From: JAEUMW01 sp039807745
GTDB lineage: Bacteria > Pseudomonadota > Gammaproteobacteria > Burkholderiales > JAEUMW01
Direction: 5' to 3'
Length of the DNA stretch: 36,876 nucleotides
Assembly: GCA_039807745.1 (NCBI GenBank)
Contig: JBDHRV010000017.1
Coordinates: forward strand, 1-36,876
Shown piece after piece: positions 24,289 to 32,173 of this stretch. Below the pieces are notes generated by a model. It made no database searches, was not told the DNA's origin, and saw only the letters and a list, made by a program, of their open reading frames with translations. Numbering within the stretch: position 1 is the first letter of the stretch; every line of letters begins with the position of its first letter. The position numbers were made by a program, and so were the translations under genes.

Positions 24289-24997
24289 GCGCGGTGGTAG
24301 AGCGTCGAAAGCCGAGCACGACGTAGATCACGAGGATGGCGAATGCCATGGCGAACCACTGGAACGCATAGGCGAGATGCTTGTCGCGCCCGGCGTCGGG
24401 GCGCTGCCAGGTGCGTTCGAGGCCGTCGTCCAGCTCGCTTTCCTGCTGCACGAGGAGCGGTTGCAGATCGAGGCGGGTCTCCTTGCGCAGCCGGTCCATG
24501 CTGAAGCTCAACCACACCCGTCCCTCCGGCCCGGAGTGCTCGAGCTGGTAGATGCGCTGCGCGGGAACCACGGTGCCTTCCACCGTCACCGGACCCGCCG
24601 GCGTCCTGACCTCGGGCAGCGTGTCCCGGCGCGCGGCTCCGGCGATCCAGCCACGATTCACCGCGACGAAGTGCTCGCTCTCGCCGATGCGCAGCGGCGT
24701 CACGATCTCGAAGCCGGGCACGCCGCGCCGTAATCGGTTGTCGAGATAGACGGTGTGCTCGGGAATGAAGGTGCCCGCGACCCGCACGCGCCGGTACAAG
24801 AGGTCCGCCTCCGTGACCGCGGAGGCCGGAACGCTGACCGGCGGCTCGCGCCGCAATGCGTCGAGCTGCTGCTGGCGGCGCGCCTTCTCGTCGGCACGAC
24901 TCATCTGCCATGCGCCGGCGGCCACGGTGATCGCGATTCCGAGCAGCGCCGCAAGCGTCGCGCTGACACCCTGCCGGAAGCGCCGTGGCGCGCTCAT
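24275..24997 (-). CDS. SURF1 family cytochrome oxidase biogenesis protein
   Basis: A 240-residue assembly factor for heme-copper oxidases, thought to help place heme A into subunit I. It has the family's two membrane helices, one near the N-terminus (about residues 12-31) and one near the C-terminus (about 210-230, A-M-A-F-A-I-L-V-I-Y-V-V-L). Between them lie Y-R-R-V-R-V-A-G-T-F, Y-L-D-N-R, G-F-E-I-V-T-P-L and V-N-R-G-W-I, which are diagnostic. The C-terminal K-H-L-A-Y-A-F-Q-W-F is also typical. I chose the ATG at 24997; fifteen more codons upstream are open but would precede the membrane helix with an unusual extension. It diverges from the small DUF2909 gene, leaving 56 bases for both promoters. 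Confidence 0.94.
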   Translation of the reverse strand: MSAPRRFRQGVSATLAALLGIAITVAAGAWQMSRADEKARRQQQLDALRREPPVSVPASAVTEADLLYRRVRVAGTFIPEHTVYLDNRLRRGVPGFEIVTPLRIGESEHFVAVNRGWIAGAARRDTLPEVRTPAGPVTVEGTVVPAQRIYQLEHSGPEGRVWLSFSMDRLRKETRLDLQPLLVQQESELDDGLERTWQRPDAGRDKHLAYAFQWFAMAFAILVIYVVLGFRRSTTAHGQT

Positions 24998-25053
24998 GAC
25001 GGAATGGCGAGCACCGGCCTCATCGGCTAGACTCGGGAGCAAGGAGGGACGCC

Positions 25054-25254
25054 ATGATCAAGATCATCGTCCTCGCGCTCGTTGCGCTCATACTCGTGAG
25101 CCTCGCCTCCGGCCTCTACTACCTGATCAAGGACAGGGGCACGTCGGAGCGCACCGTCAAGGCGCTCACGTGGCGGGTGGGCCTGTCGGCCGCGCTCTTC
25201 GCATTGCTGATGGCTGGCTACTATCTCGGCTTCATTCCGAAGACCGGTCTCTGA
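25054..25254 (+). CDS. Twin transmembrane protein, DUF2909 family
   Basis: A 66-residue protein made of two hydrophobic helices (about residues 3-24 and 40-60) joined by a charged linker K-D-R-G-T-S-E-R-T-V-K-A-L-T-W-R. This matches the small twin-transmembrane (DUF2909) family found in cytochrome oxidase clusters of betaproteobacteria. A good AAGGAGG precedes the ATG. It is the only plus-strand gene inside the oxidase region, between ctaE and SURF1, so it has its own promoter; TAGACT at 25028-25033 is a weak -10 candidate. Its role is not established. Confidence 0.88.
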   Translation: MIKIIVLALVALILVSLASGLYYLIKDRGTSERTVKALTWRVGLSAALFALLMAGYYLGFIPKTGL

Positions 25255-25286
25255 TCGAACATCGGGGCGCACGGTCGCTCGCTCAA

Positions 25287-25313
25287 GAAAAACGCCGCAC
25301 CTGGGTGCGGCGT
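25287..25313 (-). terminator. Intrinsic terminator of the ctaC-ctaE operon
   Basis: ACGCCGCAC (25292-25300) pairs with GTGCGGCGT (25305-25313) around a four-base loop. Read on the minus strand, the stem is followed by TTTTTC. It lies 51 bases after the ctaE stop and separates the structural oxidase operon from the SURF1-SCO group. On the plus strand no T run follows, so it would not efficiently end the DUF2909 transcript. Confidence 0.85.
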
Positions 25314-25364
25314 CGCTATGCTCCCTCTCGCGAGGGGATCCTCCTCCTGTTGTTCCGGGGTCGT

Positions 25365-26225
25365 TCAGACGAGCCAGTATACGAAGATGAAAAGCAGAAT
25401 CCACACATAATCGACGAAGTGCCAGTACCACGACACTGCCTCGAAGCCGAAATGACGCTCCGGCGTGAAGTGGCCGGCAACCGCCCGGAAGAAGATCACG
25501 ATCAGCATGATCGTGCCGAGCGTCACGTGCAAACCGTGAAACCCCGTGAGCAGGAAGAAGGTCGAGCCGTACGCGCCGGTCGACAGCTTCAGGTTGAGCT
25601 CCGAATACGCATGTCCGTACTCGTAGGCCTGAAAGCCGAGGAACGTGACGCCCAGAATGATGGTGAGCGCGAGCCCGAGCACCAGCTGTCCGCGGTTGTT
25701 CTTCTTCAACCCCCAGTGCGCCCAAGTCACGGTCACGGCCGAGCTGAGGAGAAGCAGAGTGTTGAGGGCGGGAATGCCGGCCGCGCCCATCGGCGTGAAG
25801 CTCTCCTCGATACCGGGGCCGGCGACTGGCCAGGTCGCGGTGAAGTCCGGCCACAGCAGCTTGTTGTCGAAGTCCCCCAGCCAGGGCACGGACAGCACCC
25901 GCATGTAGAAGAGCGCGCCAAAGAAGGCTGCGAAGAACATCACTTCCGAGAAGATGAACCAGCCCATGCTCCAGCGGAAGGATCCGTCGACGTGCATGTT
26001 GTAGAGACCCTTCTGGTTCTCGCGAATCACCGTGCCGAACCAGCCGAACAGCATGTAGATCAGCACCGCCGCCCCGGCAGCCAGCACCCACGGACCGACC
26101 ACGACCTCGCGGTTCATCCACATCGTGGCGCCGAAAGCCATGAGCAGGAGCCCGATGGAGCCGAAGATCGGCCAGCGCGAGGGCTCCGGTACGAAGTACT
26201 TGCTGGCGTCAGTGGCCGTCCCCAT
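25365..26225 (-). CDS. ctaE: Cytochrome c oxidase subunit III
   Basis: The 286-residue third subunit of the aa3-type oxidase, with seven membrane helices. It stabilises the core and the proton-uptake side. Recognisable segments are W-P-I-F-G-S-I-G near the start, W-S-M-G-W-F-I-F-S-E-V-M-F-F, T-G-F-H-G-L-H-V and A-V-S-W-Y-W-H-F-V-D-Y-V-W near the end. The glutamate in F-S-E-V-M-F-F is the conserved buried carboxylate of the family. GGGAGGAAAC directly before the ATG at 26225 is a strong ribosome-binding site. It is the last gene of the operon and is followed by a terminator. Confidence 0.97.
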   Translation of the reverse strand: MGTATDASKYFVPEPSRWPIFGSIGLLLMAFGATMWMNREVVVGPWVLAAGAAVLIYMLFGWFGTVIRENQKGLYNMHVDGSFRWSMGWFIFSEVMFFAAFFGALFYMRVLSVPWLGDFDNKLLWPDFTATWPVAGPGIEESFTPMGAAGIPALNTLLLLSSAVTVTWAHWGLKKNNRGQLVLGLALTIILGVTFLGFQAYEYGHAYSELNLKLSTGAYGSTFFLLTGFHGLHVTLGTIMLIVIFFRAVAGHFTPERHFGFEAVSWYWHFVDYVWILLFIFVYWLV

Positions 26226-26259
26226 GTTTCCTCCCGTTACGAATCCTGACCGCAGGCGC

Positions 26260-26469
26260 CTACCCGGTGATCCAGCCGACCAGCAGCACCAGACTCAATA
26301 CGAACAGCACGCCGGCGATGATGCCGGTAACGATGATCTGCACCGGCGTGAGCGTGGCGAGATCCTGGGCGTGATCGCCGCGCCGCCGCACGCCGAAAAA
26401 AGCCCAGAAGATCGCCTTCGCGGCGGCGAGCGGTCCCGCCTTCCGCGGCCCTTCGGACTCCTCCGCCAT
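26260..26469 (-). CDS. DUF2970 family small membrane protein
   Basis: A 69-residue protein with an N-terminal charged part (E-E-S-E-G-P-R-K), a short amphipathic segment A-A-A-K-A-I-F-W-A-F-F-G-V-R-R-R, and one C-terminal membrane helix (about residues 44-66). This layout is the DUF2970 family, which sits between ctaG and ctaE in betaproteobacterial oxidase operons. The start is ATG at 26469, overlapping the ctaG stop by one base (TGATG); the GTG just before (26472) is also possible. The likely role is oxidase assembly or stability, inferred only from context. Confidence 0.88.
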   Translation of the reverse strand: MAEESEGPRKAGPLAAAKAIFWAFFGVRRRGDHAQDLATLTPVQIIVTGIIAGVLFVLSLVLLVGWITG

Positions 26470-27029
26470 CACCCGCGATCGCCGAGCGCTGCATCCGCCG
26501 ACTTCCGTCCGGTCCCCTCGACCTCGAAGAGCGTATAGCTCAGGGTCACGGTGCTAAGATCGACTGGCGCGCTCGGATCGATCACGAACACCACGGGCAT
26601 CTGCCGCACCTCGCCCGGTTGCAGCACCTGTTGCTTGAAGCAGAAGCAGTCGAGCTTCTTGAAATACTGGGCCGCACGTTGGGGCCCGTAGCTCGGGATC
26701 GCCTGCAGCGTGACCGGCACCGCGGCGTCGTTGCGAACCTCGTAGGTGACCTGCGCGAGTTGCCCAGGGTGGATGCGGACACTGCGCTCGAGCGGCGTGA
26801 ACGTCCACGGCAGTCCGTTGCGGGCATTCGCATCGAACTCGATCGTCATGAAGCGCGAGGCGTCGACCTGCGTATTGGTCACCTCCTCCCGCTGGACGAC
26901 GCTGTTCAGCCCCGCCACCTCGCAGATCGCCTGGTAGAACGGCACCAGCAAGAAGCCGAAGCCGAACATCGCGACCGCGGCCACGACGAGCTTGCGCAGG
27001 GTGACGGCGTTCTCGCTGGCGACGCTCAT
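26469..27029 (-). CDS. ctaG: Cytochrome c oxidase assembly protein CtaG (Cox11)
   Basis: Copper chaperone that inserts CuB into subunit I. The 186-residue protein has an N-terminal membrane helix (about residues 12-31), then Y-Q-A-I-C-E-V-A-G-L with a conserved cysteine, a beta domain with R-I-H-P-G-Q, and the copper motif C-F-C-F at residues 128-131 within L-D-C-F-C-F-K-Q-Q. The end P-V-D-L-S-T-V-T-L-S-Y-T-L-F is also usual. Its ATG overlaps the stop of the upstream 34-residue gene (ATGA, 27026-27029) and its stop overlaps the start of the DUF2970 gene, so the three are translationally coupled. Confidence 0.97.
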   Translation of the reverse strand: MSVASENAVTLRKLVVAAVAMFGFGFLLVPFYQAICEVAGLNSVVQREEVTNTQVDASRFMTIEFDANARNGLPWTFTPLERSVRIHPGQLAQVTYEVRNDAAVPVTLQAIPSYGPQRAAQYFKKLDCFCFKQQVLQPGEVRQMPVVFVIDPSAPVDLSTVTLSYTLFEVEGTGRKSADAALGDRG

Positions 27030-27130
27030 GACCAGTGCCGCGCGATCACGCCGAGAAAGAAGACGAGCGCAATCGACGCGAGAATGAGCGCGGTGCGGAT
27101 CCTGCGCCTGCCTGCGTCGCGCGACTCCAT
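27026..27130 (-). CDS. Cytochrome oxidase small assembly protein (34 residues)
   Basis: A very short gene encoding 34 residues: a basic N-terminus (M-E-S-R-D-A-G-R-R-R-I-R) followed by a single membrane helix (T-A-L-I-L-A-S-I-A-L-V-F-F-L-G-V-I) and the end A-R-H-W-S. It lies between ctaD and ctaG, 13 bases after the ctaD stop, and its TGA overlaps the ctaG start as ATGA. Betaproteobacterial genomes commonly carry a one-helix protein at this position, annotated as a cytochrome oxidase small assembly protein. Size, position, coupling and the conserved layout support it as a real gene; its role is inferred from context. Confidence 0.82.
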   Translation of the reverse strand: MESRDAGRRRIRTALILASIALVFFLGVIARHWS

Positions 27131-27143
27131 TCCGACACCCCGA

Positions 27144-28730
27144 TCACTTCACCACGGGGGGCGTCTCGAACGTGTGATACGGCGCCGGAGACGGCACCGT
27201 CCATTCGAGACCATGCGCGCCCTCCCACGGGCTTGCCGGCGCCTTGGCGCCGCCACGGATGCACTTCAGCACCACCCACAGGAAGATCAACTGCGTCAGC
27301 CCGAACCCGAACGCGCCGATCGAGGCGACCATGTTGAAGTCCGCGAACTGGATCGAGTAGTCGGGAATGCGCCGCGGCATGCCGGCGAGCCCGAGGAAGT
27401 GCATGAAGAAGAACGTGAGATTGAAGAAGATGAGCGTGAGCCAGAAGTGCAGCTTGCCCAGCTTCTCGTCGTACATGTGGCCGGTCCATTTCGGCAGCCA
27501 GTAGTAGGCGCCGCCGAAGATCGCGAAGAGCGAGCCCGCCACCAGCACGTAATGGAAATGCGCGACGACGTAGTAGGTGTCGTGGAGCTGGATGTCTACC
27601 GGCACGATCGCCAGGATGAGGCCGGTGAAGCCCCCCATGGAAAAGACGAAGATGAACCCGATGGAAAACAGCATCGGCGTCTCGAAAGTCATCGACCCTT
27701 TCCACATGGTCGCGAGCCAGTTGAAAACCTTTACACCCGTCGGCACCGCGATCAGGGTGGTGGCGTACATGAAGAAGAGCTGACCGGCCGCCGGCATGCC
27801 GACGGTGAACATGTGATGCGCCCACACGATGAAGGACAGGATCGCGATCGAGGATGTCGCGTACACCATGGAGGAGTAGCCGAAGAGCGGCTTGCGTGCG
27901 AACGCCGGGATGATCTCCGAGACGATACCGAACGCCGGCAGAATCATGATGTACACCTCGGGATGCCCGAAGAACCAGAAGATGTGCTGAAACAGCACGG
28001 GATCGCCGCCGCCTGCCGCATTGAAGAAGTGGGTGCCGAAGTGGCGGTCAGTGAGGGTCATGGTCACCGCGCCCGCCAGCACCGGCATCACCGCGATCAG
28101 CAGATAGGCGGTGATCAGCCACGTCCAGCAGAAGAGCGGCATCTTCATGAGCGTCATGCCCGGCGCGCGCATGTTCAGCAGCGTGGTGATAATGTTGATC
28201 GAGCCCATGATGGACGAGGCGCCCATGATGTGGATCGCGAAGATTATGAGGTCCATGCCCGGGCCCATCTGCACCGTGAGCGGCGCATACAGCGTCCAGC
28301 CGGCCGCGGGCGCACCGCCCGGGACGAAGAACGACGTGATGAGCAGGATCGCGGCGGGCGGCAGCAGCCAGAAGCTCCAGTTGTTCATGCGCGCGAACGC
28401 CATGTCGGGGGCGCCGATCATGAGCGGTACCTGCCAGTTCGCGAACCCCACGAATGCCGGCATGATCGCGCCGAACACCATGATGAGGCCGTGCATGGTC
28501 GTGAGCTGATTGAAGAACTCCGGCTGCCAGAACTGAAGCCCCGGCTGGAACAGTTCGGCGCGGATCCCGAACGCGAGCAGCCCGCCGACGAAGAACATCG
28601 CGAAGCTGAACCACAGGTACAGCGTCCCGATGTCCTTGTGGTTGGTCGTCGTCACCCAGCGCATGATCCCCGTCGGATGATGCGCGTGTTCGTGGTCGTG
28701 GTCGTGGACGGTACCGGGTACGGCTGCCAT
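27144..28730 (-). CDS. ctaD: Cytochrome c oxidase subunit I
   Basis: The 528-residue catalytic subunit with twelve membrane helices, reducing oxygen to water and pumping protons. Low-spin heme ligands are H80 and H393, the high-spin heme ligand is H391. CuB ligands are H256, H305 and H306, with Y260 as the cross-linked tyrosine and E258 in the D channel (F-G-H-P-E-V-Y). D109 and K334 mark the D and K proton channels, so it is an A1-type oxidase. R57, in I-R-A-E-L, matches the arginine that contacts the heme A formyl group in Paracoccus. The N-terminus carries a histidine cluster (residues 9-18). AGGAG precedes the ATG. It follows ctaC by 44 bases. Confidence 0.98.
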   Translation of the reverse strand: MAAVPGTVHDHDHEHAHHPTGIMRWVTTTNHKDIGTLYLWFSFAMFFVGGLLAFGIRAELFQPGLQFWQPEFFNQLTTMHGLIMVFGAIMPAFVGFANWQVPLMIGAPDMAFARMNNWSFWLLPPAAILLITSFFVPGGAPAAGWTLYAPLTVQMGPGMDLIIFAIHIMGASSIMGSINIITTLLNMRAPGMTLMKMPLFCWTWLITAYLLIAVMPVLAGAVTMTLTDRHFGTHFFNAAGGGDPVLFQHIFWFFGHPEVYIMILPAFGIVSEIIPAFARKPLFGYSSMVYATSSIAILSFIVWAHHMFTVGMPAAGQLFFMYATTLIAVPTGVKVFNWLATMWKGSMTFETPMLFSIGFIFVFSMGGFTGLILAIVPVDIQLHDTYYVVAHFHYVLVAGSLFAIFGGAYYWLPKWTGHMYDEKLGKLHFWLTLIFFNLTFFFMHFLGLAGMPRRIPDYSIQFADFNMVASIGAFGFGLTQLIFLWVVLKCIRGGAKAPASPWEGAHGLEWTVPSPAPYHTFETPPVVK

Positions 28731-28774
28731 CAGGGTCTCCTGGGGCGAAAAAGGGTGTCTTCCGATGCGGCGGA

Positions 28775-29905
28775 TTACTTCAGGGCGACCGTCGCGCCAC
28801 GCAGCGCCTTCACGTCGGCGGCCTGCACGACTTCACCGGTCTTGTTCGCCCAGCTGTTGCGCTCATAGGTCACGACCGCCGCGATCTCGATGTCCGAGAG
28901 CTGCTTGAAGGAGGCCATGGCCGTACCCGGCTTGCCGTTCAGCACGAGCTTGATCTGGTCGGCGACCGGGCCGGTCGTCACTTTCGAGCCCGAGAGGGCC
29001 GGGAAGGCACCCGGCACCCCCATGCCGTTGGCCTGATGACAGGCCGCGCAGTTGCTCTGGTACACCTTCTCGCCCTGTGCCTTGAGCTCTGCCAGCGTAT
29101 AGGTCTTGTTCGGGTCGATGCGCGAGGCCTCGATCTCCTTCTTCTTCGCCGCGACCCACTGCTTGTAGTCGCCATCGTTCATGACGTGGATCACGATCGG
29201 CATGAAGCCGTGGTCCTTGCCGCAGAGCTCGACACACTGGCCGCGATAGACGCCAGGGTTCTCGGCGAGGAACCAGGTGTCGCGCACGAAGCCCGGAATC
29301 GCATCCTGCTTGAAGCCGAGCGCGCCCACCCAGAAGGAGTGGATCACGTCGTTGGCGGTCGTCAGCACGCGGATCTTCTTGCCCACCGGCACCACCAGCG
29401 GATTGTCGACTTCCAGAAGATATTCCGGACCCTTGGGTGCTTCGTTGTGGATCTGCGCGTAAGGCGTCGTGAGGTTGCTGTAGAAGCTGATGCCTTCGCC
29501 CTCGCCCTTCAGGTAGTCGTAGCCCCACTTCCACTGATAGCCCGTGACCTTGATCGTCATCTCGGCTTCCGACGTGTCCTTCATGGCGAGCACGGTGCGG
29601 GTGGCGGGGATCGCCATGCTGACCAGGATCACGAACGGCACGATGGTCCAGATCACTTCGACAGTCGTGTTCTCGTGGAAGGTGGCGGGCTTGGCACCGA
29701 GCGACTTCCGGTGTTTGAAGATCGAGTAGAACATCACGCTGAAGACCGCGATGAACACCACGACGCAGATGCCGAAAATGAGCGAGTGCAGGTCGTAGAT
29801 CTGCTGTGCGATGGGTGACTCGGGCGCCTGCAATCCGAGCTGGCGAGCCTGCGCGAGACTCGCGCCCAGCAGCAAGACGGCGCCCGCCGCACACTTTCTT
29901 CCCAT
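28775..29905 (-). CDS. ctaC: Cytochrome c oxidase subunit II with fused cytochrome c domain
   Basis: A 376-residue electron-entry subunit. A signal peptide (about residues 1-20) and two membrane helices (about 42-62 and 84-103) precede the CuA domain with ligands H189, C224, E226, C228, H232 and M235. After a linker, a class I cytochrome c domain carries C-A-A-C-H (286-290) and a probable axial M330 in G-T-A-M-A-S-F. The fusion makes it a caa3-like oxidase, a common arrangement in betaproteobacteria. The ATG at 29905 follows GGGGGAAAC. It lies 26 bases downstream of the DUF2244 gene and 44 bases upstream of ctaD on the same strand. Confidence 0.97.
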   Translation of the reverse strand: MGRKCAAGAVLLLGASLAQARQLGLQAPESPIAQQIYDLHSLIFGICVVVFIAVFSVMFYSIFKHRKSLGAKPATFHENTTVEVIWTIVPFVILVSMAIPATRTVLAMKDTSEAEMTIKVTGYQWKWGYDYLKGEGEGISFYSNLTTPYAQIHNEAPKGPEYLLEVDNPLVVPVGKKIRVLTTANDVIHSFWVGALGFKQDAIPGFVRDTWFLAENPGVYRGQCVELCGKDHGFMPIVIHVMNDGDYKQWVAAKKKEIEASRIDPNKTYTLAELKAQGEKVYQSNCAACHQANGMGVPGAFPALSGSKVTTGPVADQIKLVLNGKPGTAMASFKQLSDIEIAAVVTYERNSWANKTGEVVQAADVKALRGATVALK

Positions 29906-29931
29906 GTTTCCCCCTGTCGTTCCTGGCTCGT

Positions 29932-30402
29932 TCACGAAGCCTTCCTCAGCTGCTTCAGGAGTTCGCGGCCGACCCGCTCGCGCTCCTCGTTGGTCAGATG
30001 GCGCCCGAACTCGACCTCGCGTCCGTGCGATCGGAGCGCCAGACGCCGCCGCCCGGAAATATCGGCCATCACCACCTGCGCCCAATGCCGATTGAGTTCC
30101 ACGCGGCGCACATCGCGGCCGTCGCGGATCTCGATGCGGACACGATCGCCGTTGATCTCCAGGCACTCGTAGTCCGCTGCATGCCGGTCGACATGCCGGA
30201 AAGCGGCGTACAGAACCGCCATCTCGATACCGGCGAAAGGGAGAACGGGCCACGCGCCCAGCACCGTGAAGGCAAGAGCGATGAGTACCGAGGCCCCGAA
30301 GATAAACCAGAAAGCCCGCTGCCGATGCAATCGCGAGAGGGAGTTGTTGCGTTGGGCGAGGAGCAAATATTCCGCACGCTGCCCTGCATCGATCGGATTC
30401 AT
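29932..30402 (-). CDS. DUF2244 family membrane protein
   Basis: A 156-residue protein with two membrane helices close together (about residues 31-48 and 52-68), followed by a soluble domain with E-C-L-E-I-N-G-D-R-V-R-I-E and a basic W-A-Q-V-V-M-A-D-I-S-G-R-R-R-L-A-L-R-S-H-G-R-E-V-E-F-G. That is the DUF2244 pattern, often placed directly before the subunit II gene of the oxidase. The start at 30402 gives the normal family N-terminus; open codons upstream lack the family features. It is probably the first gene of the cox operon. The 155 bases between it and bioD contain no promoter I would defend firmly; TTGCTC with GATACC 16 bases on (minus strand, near 30470-30500) is only a weak candidate. 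Confidence 0.87.
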   Translation of the reverse strand: MNPIDAGQRAEYLLLAQRNNSLSRLHRQRAFWFIFGASVLIALAFTVLGAWPVLPFAGIEMAVLYAAFRHVDRHAADYECLEINGDRVRIEIRDGRDVRRVELNRHWAQVVMADISGRRRLALRSHGREVEFGRHLTNEERERVGRELLKQLRKAS

Positions 30403-30557
30403 CCGCGCCGCCCCGCCCTCAAGCTCTCGACGCCCATCGGACACCTGGCCGGCCGTCCAAATCCCGGCAAAGGTATCACAGCGCTCGCGCAAAGAGCAAG
30501 GGAGCGCAGGCTCGTACGCGCGTCACCGATGACGCCGACCCTGCCGCGGGCAGACGG

Positions 30558-31286
30558 TCAGATGAACATCGACGCGCTCGGCGGTGAGTCGCGCCGCATC
30601 GCGCTCAGGATCGCCGGCGCATCCAGCGCGTCGGCGGCGGCCTTTGCATTTTCCGCTGCCAGGAACGGCACGCGGCCCAGGAGCGGCACGGGCAGTCGCC
30701 GTACGAGCGTCTCCACGTTCTCGTCGGGCACGGCCATCTCCGGGTCCACGTGGTTCGCGATCCAGCCGCACCACGGCAGTCCGCAGCGGTCGATCGCCTC
30801 CGCCGTGAGCAGTGCATGGCTGAGGCATCCCAGGCGCATGCCCACCACCAGCACCACCGGCAGGTCCAGCCGCCGCGCCAGGTCGGCGAGGTCCTCCTCT
30901 TCGTTCAGCGGCACGCGCAGCCCGCCCACGCCTTCCACCACGACGCAGTCCGCGAAGCGACCGAGCGCGCGGTAGGCGGCCTCGATGCGCTGCAGGTCGA
31001 CGCGCACGCCGGCCCGCGCCGCCGCGATGTGCGGCGCGATGGCTGGCTGCAAGCGATAGAGATTGACGAGCTCGACTGGCGCGTCGAGACCCGACGCACC
31101 GGCAAGCCGTGCGGCATCGTCGGACACGAGTCCGGCGGCGGTGGCCTCGCACCCCGACGCGACCGGCTTCATGCCGGCGACCCGCAGACCGGTCCGGCGC
31201 AATGCCAGGATGATCGCGCAGGAGATCAGAGTCTTGCCGACCCCGGTGTCGGTGGCGGTGACGAAGAGTCCCGAGACGCCGCGCAT
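30558..31286 (-). CDS. bioD: Dethiobiotin synthetase
   Basis: Closes the ureido ring of dethiobiotin from 7,8-diaminopelargonate, CO2 and ATP. The 242-residue protein opens G-L-F-V-T-A-T-D-T-G-V-G-K-T (P-loop with K18 and T19) and contains K-P-V-A-S-G, the family's substrate-contact segment, and V-V-V-E-G-V-G-G-L-R-V-P-L. Length is normal. Its ATG shares one base with the bioC stop (TAATG at 31284-31288), so it is coupled to bioC. It is the last gene of the biotin operon. Confidence 0.96.
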   Translation of the reverse strand: MRGVSGLFVTATDTGVGKTLISCAIILALRRTGLRVAGMKPVASGCEATAAGLVSDDAARLAGASGLDAPVELVNLYRLQPAIAPHIAAARAGVRVDLQRIEAAYRALGRFADCVVVEGVGGLRVPLNEEEDLADLARRLDLPVVLVVGMRLGCLSHALLTAEAIDRCGLPWCGWIANHVDPEMAVPDENVETLVRRLPVPLLGRVPFLAAENAKAAADALDAPAILSAMRRDSPPSASMFI

Positions 31287-32173
31287 TACCGCAGCGCACG
31301 GCGATGGAACTGCACCACCGCGTGGCCTTCCGCGGTGAGCTCCGGCCCGCCCGTGGGTGCCCACGCGTGCCCGTAGACGACCTCGTAGGTTGCCGGCAGC
31401 ACGCCGTTGCGCCGCCACGCTTCGTAGTACTGCTCCACCGCCGCCAGCGCCTGCCTGCCGCCCAGCCCGCGCGGCCGTCCGGCGGTGACGTTGTGGGCAC
31501 CGATCGCCTTCAGGTCGCGCATGAGGTCGCGCACGGTACCGTATGTCATGGTGATGTGCTCCATGTCCATCACCGGGTCGGCGAGGCGCGCCTGCACCAG
31601 CAGGTCGCCGATGTCGTGCATGTCGACGAAGCGGTTCACGTGCGAGTGCCCGTCGCTAGCCGCGAACGCCGCTCGCAGCTCTTTCAGGGTATCGGGGCCG
31701 AACGTCGAGAACATGAGCAGACCGCCCGGCCGCAACACCCGCCGCAGCTCCTTCAGGGTTGCCGGCAAGTCGGTGGCCCACTGCAGCGTGGCGTTGGACC
31801 AGATGAGGTCCACGCTGCCGCCCTTGAGCGGCAGTCGCTCGACGTCGGCGCACACGCAGGCGATCCGGCTGCGACCGACTCCCAGCCGCTGCAGCAGCGA
31901 GCGCGGCCCGCGCGCGGCCTCGAGCATGGTAAGCGCGATGTCGAGCGCGATCAGCCGCGCTCGCGGGTAACGGCGTGCCAGCTCCCGCGCCCCGGTGCCG
32001 GTGCCGCTGCCCGCATCGAGCACGGTGGCCGGCGCGAGTTTCACATAGTCGAGTCGCTCGAACATGCGTCTTTCCACTTCGCGCTGCAGCACCGCCGCCG
32101 CATCGTAGGTGGCGGCCGCGCGCTCGAAGGAGCGACGGACATTGCGCTTGTCGAACTCGTGCGACTCACTCAT
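31286..32173 (-). CDS. bioC: Malonyl-ACP O-methyltransferase BioC
   Basis: Methylates the free carboxyl of malonyl-ACP so that it can prime fatty acid synthesis towards pimeloyl-ACP. The 295-residue protein begins F-D-K-R-N-V-R-R-S-F-E-R-A-A-A-T-Y-D, the BioC N-terminal signature. It then shows the SAM motif V-L-D-A-G-S-G-T-G-T-G (about residues 51-61), the acidic V-C-A-D-V-E-R-L-P and the W-S-N-A-T-L-Q-W-A loop typical for BioC. It overlaps bioH by eight bases and bioD by one. The presence of BioH nearby supports the classical BioC-BioH route. Confidence 0.95.
   Translation of the reverse strand: MSESHEFDKRNVRRSFERAAATYDAAAVLQREVERRMFERLDYVKLAPATVLDAGSGTGTGARELARRYPRARLIALDIALTMLEAARGPRSLLQRLGVGRSRIACVCADVERLPLKGGSVDLIWSNATLQWATDLPATLKELRRVLRPGGLLMFSTFGPDTLKELRAAFAASDGHSHVNRFVDMHDIGDLLVQARLADPVMDMEHITMTYGTVRDLMRDLKAIGAHNVTAGRPRGLGGRQALAAVEQYYEAWRRNGVLPATYEVVYGHAWAPTGGPELTAEGHAVVQFHRRALR

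Noticed and set aside
30520..30535. Hairpin GCGTCA-CCGA-TGACGC downstream of bioD as a terminator
   Set aside because: Six base pairs with a tetraloop but no T run on either strand; such small dyads are common by chance in GC-rich DNA.
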